Assembly: GCA_937139335.1 (NCBI GenBank)
Contig: CAKZPN010000027.1
Location: 124,001 to 188,000 of the forward strand
DNA from: an uncultured Roseicyclus sp.
GTDB taxonomy: Bacteria; Pseudomonadota; Alphaproteobacteria; Rhodobacterales; Rhodobacteraceae
Direction of reading: 5' to 3'
Length of the DNA stretch: 64,000 nucleotides
Part shown: in pieces, positions 43,665 to 52,148 of the stretch
Position numbering within the stretch: the first letter of the stretch is position 1
How the letters are laid out: each line of letters starts with the position of its first letter
The notes under the pieces: model-generated
Told to the model about the DNA's origin: nothing
Databases searched by the model: none
What the model saw: the letters and a program-made list of their open reading frames with translations, nothing else
Made by a program: the position numbers and the translations under genes

Positions 43665-44248
43665 TGTCCCGCCCCGCGCAACCGCACCGGCCGGTGCGGC
43701 TCCAGCAACACCGACACCGCGAAGGGGATGCCCGTCTCAGCGTCCAGGTTCTGGCCCCAGAACTCGCCCGCCAGGATCATCGCGGCCTGCCGCAGGTCGG
43801 CCGGAATGCCGGACCAGTCCGGCGCGTAGCCGGCGGTGAACTCGACCTCGATGGTCCCGCCCATGCCCGGCGCGGGCAGCGTGCTGCCGGTCGCCGCCAG
43901 CCCCGGCCGATGCCCATCCACCCGCAACTGGTAGCGCGCCGGGTCGACCAGCGTTTCGGCGCCCGCCCGCGTGATCAGCTTCACGCTCACGATCCGGCTC
44001 ACCGGCGCCAGCGGAAGGGCATGCACCGCGGGCCCGTTCCACGCCATCAGCGTCAGCACGAACCGCCGCTCGTAGAGCGCCTTGCCGATCCGCGCCTCGA
44101 TCCCCGACAGCGCCGCCCTGAGACAGCTTTCCAGCTGCGCATCCTGGCTGCCGTCATCGGAAAATCCGCGCGCCAGCCGCAGATGCTCTGCCAGCTCGCT
44201 GACGGGCAAGGCCGCACCGGGCACCGAGGTCAATTCGACCATCATCAT
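43661..44248 (-). CDS. GTA g6 head-tail connector/adaptor protein
   Basis: A 195-residue connector: LPVSELAEHLRLARGFSDDGSQDAQLESCLRAA matches the helical phage head-tail connector fold, followed by a beta-rich half. In RcGTA the homologue forms the adaptor ring under the portal. Three consecutive ATG-like codons (MMMVEL) make the exact start uncertain by two residues. It begins 167 bp downstream of the capsid gene. Confidence 0.9.
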   Translation of the reverse strand: MMMVELTSVPGAALPVSELAEHLRLARGFSDDGSQDAQLESCLRAALSGIEARIGKALYERRFVLTLMAWNGPAVHALPLAPVSRIVSVKLITRAGAETLVDPARYQLRVDGHRPGLAATGSTLPAPGMGGTIEVEFTAGYAPDWSGIPADLRQAAMILAGEFWGQNLDAETGIPFAVSVLLEPHRPVRLRGAGQ

Positions 44249-44351
44249 TGTTGTTGTCTCCGAAAAACCTGCCGTGTTCAGGGGTGGGACGGTGCACCGC
44301 CCGCGCTGCTCGAGCGGAGAGACGCGCAGCTGGACCGCGCGCGGCTCACCG

Positions 44352-44390
44352 CCCCGCCCGCCCCGCAGCCGTCACCGGCCGGGGGCGGGG
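44352..44390 (-). other. Hairpin in the capsid-g6 gap of the GTA cluster
   Basis: CCCCGCCC (44352-44359) pairs with GGGCGGGG (44383-44390), and an inner GCCG/CGGC stem surrounds TCAC. It lies 26 bp after the capsid stop on the minus strand with no T-run. It probably stabilises or partly attenuates the capsid mRNA. The rest of 44249-44415 shows nothing recognisable. Confidence 0.5.
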
Positions 44391-44415
44391 TCTCGACATT
44401 CCGCTCACGCGGAGG

Positions 44416-45612
44416 TCAGGACAGGCCGAACTTCATCAGCTTGATGGCAGCATAGTCGGAGATCGCCCCGCCGACGCGCTTGGTGGCGTAGAACAGGACA
44501 TGAGGCTTGGCACTGAAGGGGTCGCGCAGCACGCGCAGGTCGGGCCGCTCCGCGATCGTGTAGCCGGCACCGAAATCGCCGAAGGCGATCGCGGTGCTGT
44601 CGACCGCGATGTCGGGCATGTCCTCGGCGATCAGCACCGGGTAGCCCATCAGCCGCGCCGGCTCCCCCGCAGCCATTCCGTCCGACCACAGGAACCTGCC
44701 ATCCGCGTCCTTCATCTTGCGCACCGCGCCGGCGGTCTTGGAGTTCATGACGAAACTCGCCGCCGCCCGGTATTGCGCGTCCAGCGCGTAGACCAGGTCG
44801 ACGATGGCATCGGCCGGGTTGCTGGCGTCGAAATCGCCCGCGGTTCCCGTGGCGACGTAGCCGAGCACCCCCCAGGACCAGATCGTGTTGGGGAGCGTCA
44901 ACCCGCTCAGGATCCCCATCGGCTTGCCTTGCCCGTCACCGGTGATGAAGGCCGCGGCCTCGGCGCGGGCGAACTTGTCCGCGATCCGGCCCGCGAGCCA
45001 GCCCTCGATGTCGAAGGCGCTGTCGTCCAGCAACCGCTGCGACGCCTTGGGCATCGCCGACAGCTCGTAGAGCGGGATCGACACGCGCTCGATCTGCGGC
45101 GCCGCCGTTTCCGACGTGTCCGTCACCTCGTCGGCCCAGCCGGCTCCGGTGTCCGTGGTATCGACCAGCACGTCGAAGGAGCTGGCCTCGACCTGCACCA
45201 CATTGGCCACCGCCCGCAGGCTGGAGGCGCTGCGCAGAACCGATTGGATGGTCTCCGCCGTCTGCGGATCGACCAGGTAGCCGCCCTCGGCGTTCACCGC
45301 CGTGTTCAGGCCCTTCTGCTCCAGCTCGAGGCCGCGCAACGCGTCATCGTCGCCGTTGCGCAGATAGGTCGCGAGCGCCTTCTTGTGCGGCGCGCCGGTG
45401 TCGATCGTCGCCGACAAGGCCGGACGGGCATGGGTCATGGTTTTCGTGGTCAGCATTGCGATACGCTCTTCCTGCTTCTGTAGCTTTACGTTGAGGTCGT
45501 TCTGGAACTGGCTGAATTCGTTCAGGAACCCACCAAGGGCCTCCTTCACCTCAACCAACGGCGCCTGGGCCGCACGGGGCTGTTCCGCCGCCCCGGATCG
45601 GGTCTCGGTCAT
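44416..45612 (-). CDS. GTA g5 major capsid protein (HK97 fold)
   Basis: A 398-residue HK97-type capsid protein. The N-terminal delta/scaffold region is coiled coil (GGFLNEFSQFQNDLNVKLQKQEERIAML, about 25-60). Mature-protein hallmarks follow: NAEGGYLVDPQTAETI and a G-loop/P-domain with AAAFITGDGQGKPMGIL. Cleavage by the g4 protease is expected near residue 90-110. It builds the small head that packages random host DNA. It is 28 bp downstream of the protease gene and has its own ribosome site. Confidence 0.96.
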   Translation of the reverse strand: MTETRSGAAEQPRAAQAPLVEVKEALGGFLNEFSQFQNDLNVKLQKQEERIAMLTTKTMTHARPALSATIDTGAPHKKALATYLRNGDDDALRGLELEQKGLNTAVNAEGGYLVDPQTAETIQSVLRSASSLRAVANVVQVEASSFDVLVDTTDTGAGWADEVTDTSETAAPQIERVSIPLYELSAMPKASQRLLDDSAFDIEGWLAGRIADKFARAEAAAFITGDGQGKPMGILSGLTLPNTIWSWGVLGYVATGTAGDFDASNPADAIVDLVYALDAQYRAAASFVMNSKTAGAVRKMKDADGRFLWSDGMAAGEPARLMGYPVLIAEDMPDIAVDSTAIAFGDFGAGYTIAERPDLRVLRDPFSAKPHVLFYATKRVGGAISDYAAIKLMKFGLS

Positions 45613-45640
45613 GCATCACCTCTGAATGATTGCCTTGGGG

Positions 45641-46222
45641 TCAGCGGAGCTGAAGCGCCGCCAGACTGGTCCGCGCGTCCTCGAACACGCGCGCCAGGTC
45701 ACGCAGGTCGTCGCCCGCCTTGGCCTCCGCGGCCTCGGCTGCGGCGCTCACCCGCGCCTCGGGGAGCATCGGGAACGTCACCAGCGACACCTCCCACAAC
45801 TCCACCTCCGACAGGAGCCTGCGCCCCTGCCCGTCCTTTGCGGCGCGCACCGTGCGGTAGCCGATGCTGAGCCCGTCGATGGCCCCGGCCTCGATCAGCG
45901 CCGCCGCTTCGCGGGCCCGCGCGACCTCCTTCAGCAGCCGTCCCTTCACGTAGAGCCCCCGAGCGTCCTCGCGGACCTCGTCCCAGATGCCGATGGGCTC
46001 CGTCGGGTTGTGCTGCCACAGCATCTTCACCCGGCGCCCGTCGCCTTCCAGCCGCTTCAGGCTCGCCGCGTACGCTCCCGGCGAGACGATATCGCCGCCC
46101 TGGTCGCAGGCTCCGAACAGGCTCGCATAACCCTCGATCTCGCGGCCCTTCGTGACCGTCAGCCCGGCCTCGTCGAACCGGGCGAACTTGGTCTCAAGCC
46201 CCTGCAAATAATCGTCTTTCAT
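45641..46222 (-). CDS. GTA g4 HK97-type prohead protease
   Basis: A 193-residue serine protease of the HK97 prohead family (U35-like). The catalytic histidine lies in MLWQHNPTEPIG and the serine in IDGLSIGYRTV. It matures the capsid by removing the scaffold region. The ATG at 46222 (MKDDYLQGLETKF) is chosen over the track start at 46312, which lies inside g3.5. Confidence 0.95.
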   Translation of the reverse strand: MKDDYLQGLETKFARFDEAGLTVTKGREIEGYASLFGACDQGGDIVSPGAYAASLKRLEGDGRRVKMLWQHNPTEPIGIWDEVREDARGLYVKGRLLKEVARAREAAALIEAGAIDGLSIGYRTVRAAKDGQGRRLLSEVELWEVSLVTFPMLPEARVSAAAEAAEAKAGDDLRDLARVFEDARTSLAALQLR

Positions 46223-46230
46223 ATCCGCTC

Positions 46231-46476
46231 CTATCCCGCGCCACTCAGCTGGATCAGCTCGTTCACGCCTTGCGCCAGGATAACCGAGACGACGCCAAAG
46301 ACCGCCAGCCACAGCCGCCGCTCCAGTCGTTCCAGCGCCGTCTCGATCCCCTCCAGCCGGAAACTCAGCGCCTGCCAGCGCTCGTCCTGCACCCGCTCGT
46401 TGGCCTCGATCCGGGCGCTGGCCGCGTCAAAGGGCGCGTAAAGATACCGCGATCCGCCCGCACCCCGGTCACTCAT
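46231..46476 (-). CDS. GTA g3.5 small head-formation membrane protein
   Basis: An 81-residue protein of the rcc01685 type. It has a helical coiled-coil-like middle (RIEANERVQDERWQALSFRLEGIETALERLERRL) and one predicted transmembrane helix near the C-terminus (WLAVFGVVSVILAQGVNELI). The ATG at 46476 overlaps the portal stop by four bases. The track start at 46560 is in the portal gene. Its exact job in head formation is not known to me. Confidence 0.88.
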   Translation of the reverse strand: MSDRGAGGSRYLYAPFDAASARIEANERVQDERWQALSFRLEGIETALERLERRLWLAVFGVVSVILAQGVNELIQLSGAG

Positions 46477-47636
46477 GCCCCCTCCGGTCGATCCGGCAGG
46501 CCCAGCATCCGTCGCTTCTCGCCCTCGGTGAGAAAGCTTGCCCCGGCGATCCGCCGCCACTGCGCCTCGCGCTCCGCCGACAGCGCCGGCACCTGGTCCA
46601 GATCCGGTTTGATCTCAAACACATCACCGGTCAGACCGCTCAGCCAGTGCCCCATCTGCGCCAGCACCTTTTGCGCCAACGGCAGCACTGTCAGCCGGTA
46701 GAAGGCGCGGTTCGCCTCGGCGTAGTTGGCATAGGTCGCATCGCCCGGGATCCCCAGCAGCATCGGCGGCACGCCGAAGGCCAGCGCGATGTCGCGCGCC
46801 GCCGCCTCCTTGGTCTTCTGGAACTCCATGTCGCTGGGGCTGAACCCCATCGGCTTCCAGTCGAGCCCGCCCTCCAGCAGCATCGGCCGCCCGGCGTTGC
46901 GCGCGCCCTGGTGGTGGCTCTCCAGCTCACCTTGCAGCCGTTCAAACTGGTCCTGGGTCATCGTGCCCGTCCCGTCGACACCGCGATAGACGATTGCCCC
47001 CGAAGGCCGCGCGGCATTGTCGAGCAGCGCCTTGGACCAACGCGAGGCCGCGTTATGAACGTCGAGCGCAGTTGCCGCCGCCTGCAACGGCGCCAGCCCG
47101 TAATGGTCGTCCTGCGGATGGAAGGTCTTGATATGGCAGATGATCTCGGCCGCGTAGCGATGTTTCTTTGCCCCCACCACGTAGTCGTAGCCCGTCGGCC
47201 ATCCGTCGCTCCCCGGCACCAGGCTGATCCGGTCGGACCGCAGCACATGCAGCTCCGCCAGCCCGGCCTCCGCCGCCGGCACCGCCTCCAGATAGGCGTT
47301 CCCCGACAGCATCAACTGCGCATAGGCCGCCTCCAGCAGGTCGGCCCGGCCCTGCGCCTGGTTCGGCCTGTTCAGCAGGCCCAGCACCGGGTGCGTTTCG
47401 TAGCGACAACTAGCGTCCTGGCACACCACCGGCAGGGCCGCCGCGGCTTCCGCGATCAACTTCACCGCACGGAACCCCACCGGGTTGCCCTGGAAGCCGG
47501 CCTTGGTCAGCGAGACGGTGTCCCGTGGGCTCCAGGCAACGCGGCCCACCGCGCCCCAGACCGCGACCCTTGCGCCGGCCGAGGCCTTGCGCTCCGGCAT
47601 CTTTTCTGGGGCTTTCCGCAAGAAATCCAATACCAT
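46473..47636 (-). CDS. GTA g3 portal protein (HK97 family)
   Basis: A 387-residue portal protein. GFQGNPVGFRAVKLIAEAAAALPVVC opens the fold, 'HIKTFHPQDDHYGLAPLQAA' is the conserved core, and 'FGVPPMLLGIPGDATYANYAEANRAFY' is the hallmark C-terminal block of HK97-type portals. It forms the dodecameric DNA entry ring. The ATG at 47636 lies 105 bp after the terminase stop. Confidence 0.95.
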   Translation of the reverse strand: MVLDFLRKAPEKMPERKASAGARVAVWGAVGRVAWSPRDTVSLTKAGFQGNPVGFRAVKLIAEAAAALPVVCQDASCRYETHPVLGLLNRPNQAQGRADLLEAAYAQLMLSGNAYLEAVPAAEAGLAELHVLRSDRISLVPGSDGWPTGYDYVVGAKKHRYAAEIICHIKTFHPQDDHYGLAPLQAAATALDVHNAASRWSKALLDNAARPSGAIVYRGVDGTGTMTQDQFERLQGELESHHQGARNAGRPMLLEGGLDWKPMGFSPSDMEFQKTKEAAARDIALAFGVPPMLLGIPGDATYANYAEANRAFYRLTVLPLAQKVLAQMGHWLSGLTGDVFEIKPDLDQVPALSAEREAQWRRIAGASFLTEGEKRRMLGLPDRPEGA

Positions 47637-47741
47637 GCGCCTCTCTCCTCAAGCGATACATCAAGACAGGCCGCGCGCCCCAAACGGCACCCGCCCTCGC
47701 ACCCCGAACCGGGGTCGTCCGAAACTTCCGTGAGCTTGGTC

Positions 47742-49154
47742 TCAAAGGCCCCGGATCTGCGGGCTCAGCGCCCGTCCGCCGGGCACCAGCAGCCCCTCGG
47801 TCACTGCCCAGACCAGCGCATCGACGCGGTCCGGACTGCCCGCACCTGCAAAGCCCCTCAGGCTCATCAGGCACATCTCGTCTTCCAGCGCGGCCAACAC
47901 ACCCAGGTGCCGAACCCGCCCCTGTTCGTAAAGCGCCGCCACCGGTTCCGCCCGCGCCGTCTTTCCGACGCTGGCCCGCACGGCCTTCACATTCACATGC
48001 GGATCGACCTGCCGCATCAGCGTCGTCACCAGGTCGCCGCCCTGGTTCACCTCGGCCACCATCCGCGCCGCGCCGTGCCTGTGATAGGCCGCAGCCGCCG
48101 CCTCGGCCCATTCCTTGGGGCTGGCCGCCGCGACGCTCGCATCCTCAAGCACCACCGCCGTCCAATCGTGCGGCGGCCCCTGTTCCACCACCGCCAGCAC
48201 CACGATCCCGCAGGCGTCAGAGCCTGCGTGCCCCGTCACCGGCGGGTCGACCGCCACGATCACCCGCGCACCCTCCGGCGCCCGGTCCACCCTGAGCCCA
48301 TCCAGCCGCGCCCGCGTCCAGAGCGCGTCCTCCGCATCCTCCAGCAACTCGCCGTCCAGTTCCTGCCGACCCAGCCGCGTCTGCCCGTAGCGCGCCCGCA
48401 CCTCGCGCAGGAAGCTCGGCGCGAGGTACGCCCGGTTCGCCTCGGTCGCGGCCTGCGTCACCACCGTGCTGTCACGGCCCAGCAGCGCCTTCAGCACACC
48501 CACATTGCGCGGCGTCGTCGTCACCACCTGCTGGGGGCGTTCTCCCAGCCGCAGGCCGAATTGCAGCATATCCCAGGTCTCCTGTGCCTTCGGCCATTTC
48601 GCCAGCTCGTCGGCCCAGGCTGCGTCGAACTGCGGCCCGCGCAAAGCCTCGGCGTCATGCGCGGAATAGAGCCGCGCCTCGGCCCCGTTCGGCCATTCCA
48701 GCCTCCGCTCCCCCGCGATCCAACGCGGGCAGCGGTCGGGCGGAGAGCAGGCGATGATCCCGCTCTCCCCCTTCACCATCACCGCCAGCGCCTGGTCATA
48801 GGTTTCACCCACCAGCGCCACGCGACGCGCGCGCCCCGGCGCCTCGGGCGTCGACCCCTCAACCATGGCCCGCACCCATTCGGCCCCAGCGCGGGTCTTG
48901 CCCGCCCCGCGCCCGCCCAGGATCACCCAGCTCGTCCAGTCCCCCTCGGGCGGCAGCTGGTGCGGCAGTGCCCAGACCTCGAAGAGGTAGGGCAGCGCCG
49001 CGAGGCACCCGTCACTCAGCCCCTCCAGGAACGTCTGCACCGTCTCCGGCGGCGCGGAGGCGAGCCAGCCTGCGGCCGATCTCAAGCCGGGCGGCGTCGA
49101 GGTCGAGTACGCCGCCCCCGCCCCGCCGCCCGTATCTCTGGCTTCCTGCGTCAC
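47742..49154 (-). CDS. GTA g2 terminase large subunit
   Basis: A packaging motor of about 470 residues. Walker A is VILGGRGAGKTRAGAEW near residue 75 and the Walker B-like segment is DAAWADELAKW. The nuclease domain begins at VIVAVDPPVTGHAG with a metal-binding aspartate. In GTAs this enzyme cuts host DNA without sequence specificity and fills heads. The start is a GTG at 49154 with AGGAGG nine bases upstream, which overlaps g1 by 143 bases. An in-frame TTG at 49085 is the alternative and would give 447 residues. Confidence 0.9.
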   Translation of the reverse strand: MTQEARDTGGGAGAAYSTSTPPGLRSAAGWLASAPPETVQTFLEGLSDGCLAALPYLFEVWALPHQLPPEGDWTSWVILGGRGAGKTRAGAEWVRAMVEGSTPEAPGRARRVALVGETYDQALAVMVKGESGIIACSPPDRCPRWIAGERRLEWPNGAEARLYSAHDAEALRGPQFDAAWADELAKWPKAQETWDMLQFGLRLGERPQQVVTTTPRNVGVLKALLGRDSTVVTQAATEANRAYLAPSFLREVRARYGQTRLGRQELDGELLEDAEDALWTRARLDGLRVDRAPEGARVIVAVDPPVTGHAGSDACGIVVLAVVEQGPPHDWTAVVLEDASVAAASPKEWAEAAAAAYHRHGAARMVAEVNQGGDLVTTLMRQVDPHVNVKAVRASVGKTARAEPVAALYEQGRVRHLGVLAALEDEMCLMSLRGFAGAGSPDRVDALVWAVTEGLLVPGGRALSPQIRGL

Positions 49155-49368
49155 GGGCCTTGGCCTCCTGTTGAATGGCCAGCGAAAAGGCGGCGCCCAC
49201 CGCGCGCACGTCCTTGACCACGTCGGCCTCGCTGCATGTCTGCGCCGCCCGCGCGGTGTCGAGCGTCCTCTCCAGAAGCTCCACCGCCGTTTCCAGCGCC
49301 TTGTAGGCCTGCGCGACCGACCGGTCCGCATGGGCCAGGGCATCACCGTCTTCAAAGGTCTCAGTCAT
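49012..49368 (-). CDS. GTA g1 terminase small subunit
   Basis: A 118-residue protein at the g1 position. The RcGTA g1 product has been identified as the small terminase. A long helical segment (QAYKALETAVELLERTLDTARAAQTC) could form the oligomeric ring. The second half is arginine- and glycine-rich and could contact DNA. It starts at ATG 49368 and overlaps the large terminase gene in a different frame for more than 140 bases, an unusually long overlap. The upstream region holds a terminator, so transcription of the cluster starts between 49369 and about 49446. Confidence 0.8.
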   Translation of the reverse strand: MTETFEDGDALAHADRSVAQAYKALETAVELLERTLDTARAAQTCSEADVVKDVRAVGAAFSLAIQQEAKARDAGSQRYGRRGGGGVLDLDAARLEIGRRLARLRAAGDGADVPGGAE

Positions 49369-49445
49369 GAAATGTCCCCGTGTCCGAAAACTCCCTCGGT
49401 CACGAGCAGCACATGGGTGCCGGGGTCTAGCCCCGCTCAGGTCAC

Positions 49446-49480
49446 AAAAAAACGGCCCGTGGGCATCCCCCCGAGGCCGT
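49446..49480 (-). terminator. Intrinsic terminator between mltG and the GTA cluster
   Basis: On the minus strand ACGGCC...GGCCGT with an inner GGG/CCC extension is followed by seven T residues. It ends the fab-mltG transcript, or a short independent RNA, before g1. The GTA promoter should therefore lie in the 78 bp between it and g1, or the GTA operon depends on antitermination. The rest of 49369-49608 shows no clear consensus promoter. Confidence 0.85.
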
Positions 49481-49608
49481 CTAACCCATGTCTTCCAGCG
49501 TGCCTAAACAGATGCCACGGAGCGTTCGCATGGTCAAGAAGTTTTTTCTTTACAAGGGGTTAACGCGACCTATGGCGTTCACACCACGTTAACCAGGGGC
49601 CCGCGCGC

Positions 49609-50772
49609 TCACTGCCCCGCAGCACCCTGCTCGGCCTCGATCTGCCGCCAGCGCGCAACATTTCTGTTATGTTCCTCAAGGGTTTCGGCGAAAGCGTGCC
49701 CGCCCGTCCCGTCCGCCACGAAGAACAGCAGCGGCGTGTCGTCCGGGTTCACCGCCGCCTCGATCGCCGCGCGGCCGGGGTTCGCGATCGGCGTCGGCGG
49801 CAGCCCGGAGATGACATAGGTGTTGTAGGGCGTCTCCGCCCGCAGCTCGCTGGCGCGCAGACCCCGCCCCAGAATCCCCCGCCCCTCGGTCAGCCCGTAG
49901 ATCACCGTCGGGTCGGTCTGCAGCCGCATGCCTCGGTTCAGCCGGTTCACGAAGACGCTCGACACCTGCCGCCGCTCGTCGGGCACGCTGGTTTCCTTCT
50001 CGATGATCGAGGCGAGAATCAGCGCCTCCTCCGGGCTCGTCAGCGGCAACCCGTCCTGCCGCTCCGCCCAGGCTTCCGCCAGGATCTCCTCCTGCGCCGC
50101 CTGCATCGCGTCGAGTAGCTCCTGCCGGTCCGCCCCGCGCTGCACCTCGACCGTGTCTGGCGCCAGCATCCCCTCGGGCGGCACCTCGGCGATCTCGCCC
50201 GACAGGAACTCCGCCGCGCGCAGGCCCTCCACGATCTGCCAGCTCGTCAGCCCCTCGGGGACTGACACGCGGTAGACCATCGGCGTGCCGCTTTCGACCA
50301 GCTCCGAATAGACCTCCGGCACCCCGTCCTCATAGGCGAAATCGGCCAGTTCCAGGATCTCTTCGGTGCCCGGCACCCGCTCGCGCAGGCGCAGCTCGCC
50401 GGTGCCCGACAGGCGCAGCACATAGGTCGCCGTGTAGCGAAAGCGCGACGGCCCGCCCGCGGTCACGATCGCCAGCACTTCTTCCATCGAGGCACCGGCC
50501 GGGATCTCGTAGGTGCCGAAGCGCAACTGGTCGCCCATCCCGGCGTAATCCGCGCCGACCCGGAACAGCACGGCCGAGGATACTGCGCCGACCTCCGCCA
50601 GATCATCCGAGATGCGCCTGAGCGACGCCCCGCGCGGCACCTCGAAAAATGTCGCCTCCGTCAACGGCCCCGGCGCGCGAAACTCGCGCTGGCCCCAGGC
50701 AATCGCGCCCGCCACCGCGATGAACACGATGATCAGGAAACTCATCCCGTTGGCGGCGACGCTCTTCCACAT
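49609..50772 (-). CDS. mltG: Endolytic peptidoglycan transglycosylase MltG
   Basis: A 387-residue inner-membrane lytic transglycosylase that cleaves nascent glycan strands and is thought to end their synthesis. One N-terminal membrane helix (MSFLIIVFIAVAGAIAWG) is followed by a LysM-like region and the YceG domain. The catalytic glutamate lies in ASIIEKETSVPDERR, and 'YNTYVISGLPPTPIANPGRA' is the conserved C-terminal motif. It lies seven bases after the fabF stop in the conserved fabF-mltG order. Confidence 0.96.
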   Translation of the reverse strand: MWKSVAANGMSFLIIVFIAVAGAIAWGQREFRAPGPLTEATFFEVPRGASLRRISDDLAEVGAVSSAVLFRVGADYAGMGDQLRFGTYEIPAGASMEEVLAIVTAGGPSRFRYTATYVLRLSGTGELRLRERVPGTEEILELADFAYEDGVPEVYSELVESGTPMVYRVSVPEGLTSWQIVEGLRAAEFLSGEIAEVPPEGMLAPDTVEVQRGADRQELLDAMQAAQEEILAEAWAERQDGLPLTSPEEALILASIIEKETSVPDERRQVSSVFVNRLNRGMRLQTDPTVIYGLTEGRGILGRGLRASELRAETPYNTYVISGLPPTPIANPGRAAIEAAVNPDDTPLLFFVADGTGGHAFAETLEEHNRNVARWRQIEAEQGAAGQ

Positions 50773-50779
50773 CGGCGCG

Positions 50780-52036
50780 TCAGACCCGGCCCATGATCAG
50801 GCAGGCATTGGTGCCGCCAAAGCCGAAGGAGTTCGACTGCACGATGTTGATCTCCGCCTTCTGCGCCGCGTTGGCGCACAGGTTGATCGCCGTCTCGGCG
50901 GCCGGTGTGTCGAGGTTGATGGTCGGTGGCGCCACCTGGTCGCGGATCGCCAGCATCGAGAAGATCGCCTCGATCGCGCCCGCGGCCCCCAGCAGATGCC
51001 CGGTCATCGACTTCGTCGACGACATCAGCACATGACCGGCGTGATCGCCCATCAGACGCTCCACCGCGCCCAGCTCGATCGTGTCGGCCATGGTCGAGGT
51101 CCCATGCGCGTTCACGTAGTCAATGGCCGACGGCTCCAGCCCGGCCCGCTTCAGCGCCGCGCGCATCGCGCGCTCGGCGCCCTCGTGGTTCGGCGGCGGC
51201 GCGGTGATGTGGTAGGCGTCGCCCGACAAGCCGTAGCCCAGTATTTCCGCGTAGATCTTCGCGCCGCGCGCCTTTGCGTGCTCGTAATCCTCCAAGACGA
51301 CGCAACCTGCGCCCTCGCCCATGACGAAACCGTCGCTGTCTGCGTCCCACGGCCGGCTGGCCTTCTGCGGTTCGTCGCCGCGCTTGGTCGACAGCGCCTT
51401 GCAGGCATTGAACCCCGCGATGCCGATCTCGCAGATCGGGCTTTCCGCGCCCCCCGCGATCATCACGTCCGCGTCGCCCCACTGAATCAGCCGCGCGGCG
51501 TCCCCGATGGCATGCGCGCCCGTCGAACAGGCGGTGACGACCGCATGGTTCGGCCCCTTGAACCCGTAGCGGATGGAGACCTGCCCCGAGATCAGGTTGA
51601 TCAGCGCCCCCGGCACGAAGAACGGAGACACCCGCCGCGGACCCTTGTCGCGCAGGGTGAGGGAAGTATCGGCAATGGACGACAGCCCCCCGATCCCCGA
51701 ACCGATCAGAACGCCGGTGCGCTCGAGGCTTTCGGTATCGGTCGGCGTCCAACCGGCATCCTCCACCGCCTGGATCGCGGCGGCCATGCCGAACAGGATG
51801 AAATCATCGACCTTGCGCTGTTCCTTCGGCTCCATCCAGTCGTCGGCGTTGAATGTGCCGTCGCTGCCATCGCCCACCGGCACTTCGCAGGCATAGGTCG
51901 TGGCCAGATGGCTCGCATCGAAGCGCCGGATCGTGCCCGCGCCGGATTGCCCGGCCAAAAGCCGCTCCCACGTCTTCTCCACCCCGGAGGCCAGGGGCGT
52001 CACCAGCCCCAGTCCCGTCACAACCACTCGACGCAT
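50780..52036 (-). CDS. fabF: Beta-ketoacyl-ACP synthase II
   Basis: A 418-residue condensing enzyme that elongates acyl-ACP with malonyl-ACP. The catalytic cysteine is in VTACSTGAHAIG. The histidines are in NAHGTSTMAD and TGHLLGAAGA, and the lysine in SSTKSMTG. It belongs to the fabD-fabG-acpP-fabF cluster, which separates it from fabB in this window. The ATG at 52036 gives normal length; the track start at 52381 lies in acpP. A terminator lies between acpP and fabF, so fabF may have its own promoter. Confidence 0.95.
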   Translation of the reverse strand: MRRVVVTGLGLVTPLASGVEKTWERLLAGQSGAGTIRRFDASHLATTYACEVPVGDGSDGTFNADDWMEPKEQRKVDDFILFGMAAAIQAVEDAGWTPTDTESLERTGVLIGSGIGGLSSIADTSLTLRDKGPRRVSPFFVPGALINLISGQVSIRYGFKGPNHAVVTACSTGAHAIGDAARLIQWGDADVMIAGGAESPICEIGIAGFNACKALSTKRGDEPQKASRPWDADSDGFVMGEGAGCVVLEDYEHAKARGAKIYAEILGYGLSGDAYHITAPPPNHEGAERAMRAALKRAGLEPSAIDYVNAHGTSTMADTIELGAVERLMGDHAGHVLMSSTKSMTGHLLGAAGAIEAIFSMLAIRDQVAPPTINLDTPAAETAINLCANAAQKAEINIVQSNSFGFGGTNACLIMGRV

Positions 52037-52148
52037 GCCCTGAGCCCCTTTGTCACAGTCCTTGTCTTGGTCGCGGTGATACCGCGCCCGGCAACCGGTG
52101 CGCAATCCCTCCGAGCCCTTGACGTTTACGCCCGGCGGTCCGCCGCGT

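Larger units (their letters stand above)
35438..49368 (-). mobile_element. RcGTA-like gene transfer agent structural cluster (g1-g15)
   Basis: Seventeen intact genes on one strand follow the RcGTA order: terminase small and large subunits, portal, g3.5, protease, capsid, g6, g7, g8, tail tube g9, g10, g10.1, tape measure g11, g12, g13, peptidase g14 and g15. Most junctions overlap by ATGA or GTGA. There is no integrase, repressor, replication or lysis gene, which is the hallmark of a GTA rather than a prophage. GC matches the flanks, as expected from vertical descent. Such particles package random host DNA fragments of a few kilobases. Regulators (for example GafA/CtrA targets) are encoded elsewhere. 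Confidence 0.95.

Noticed and set aside
46647-49217. 856-residue plus-strand ORF
   Set aside because: Antisense to the GTA portal and terminase genes; a high-GC artefact with His/Arg-rich translation.
35438-49368. Active prophage
   Set aside because: No integrase, repressor, replication, lysis genes or attachment sites; gene order is that of a GTA.
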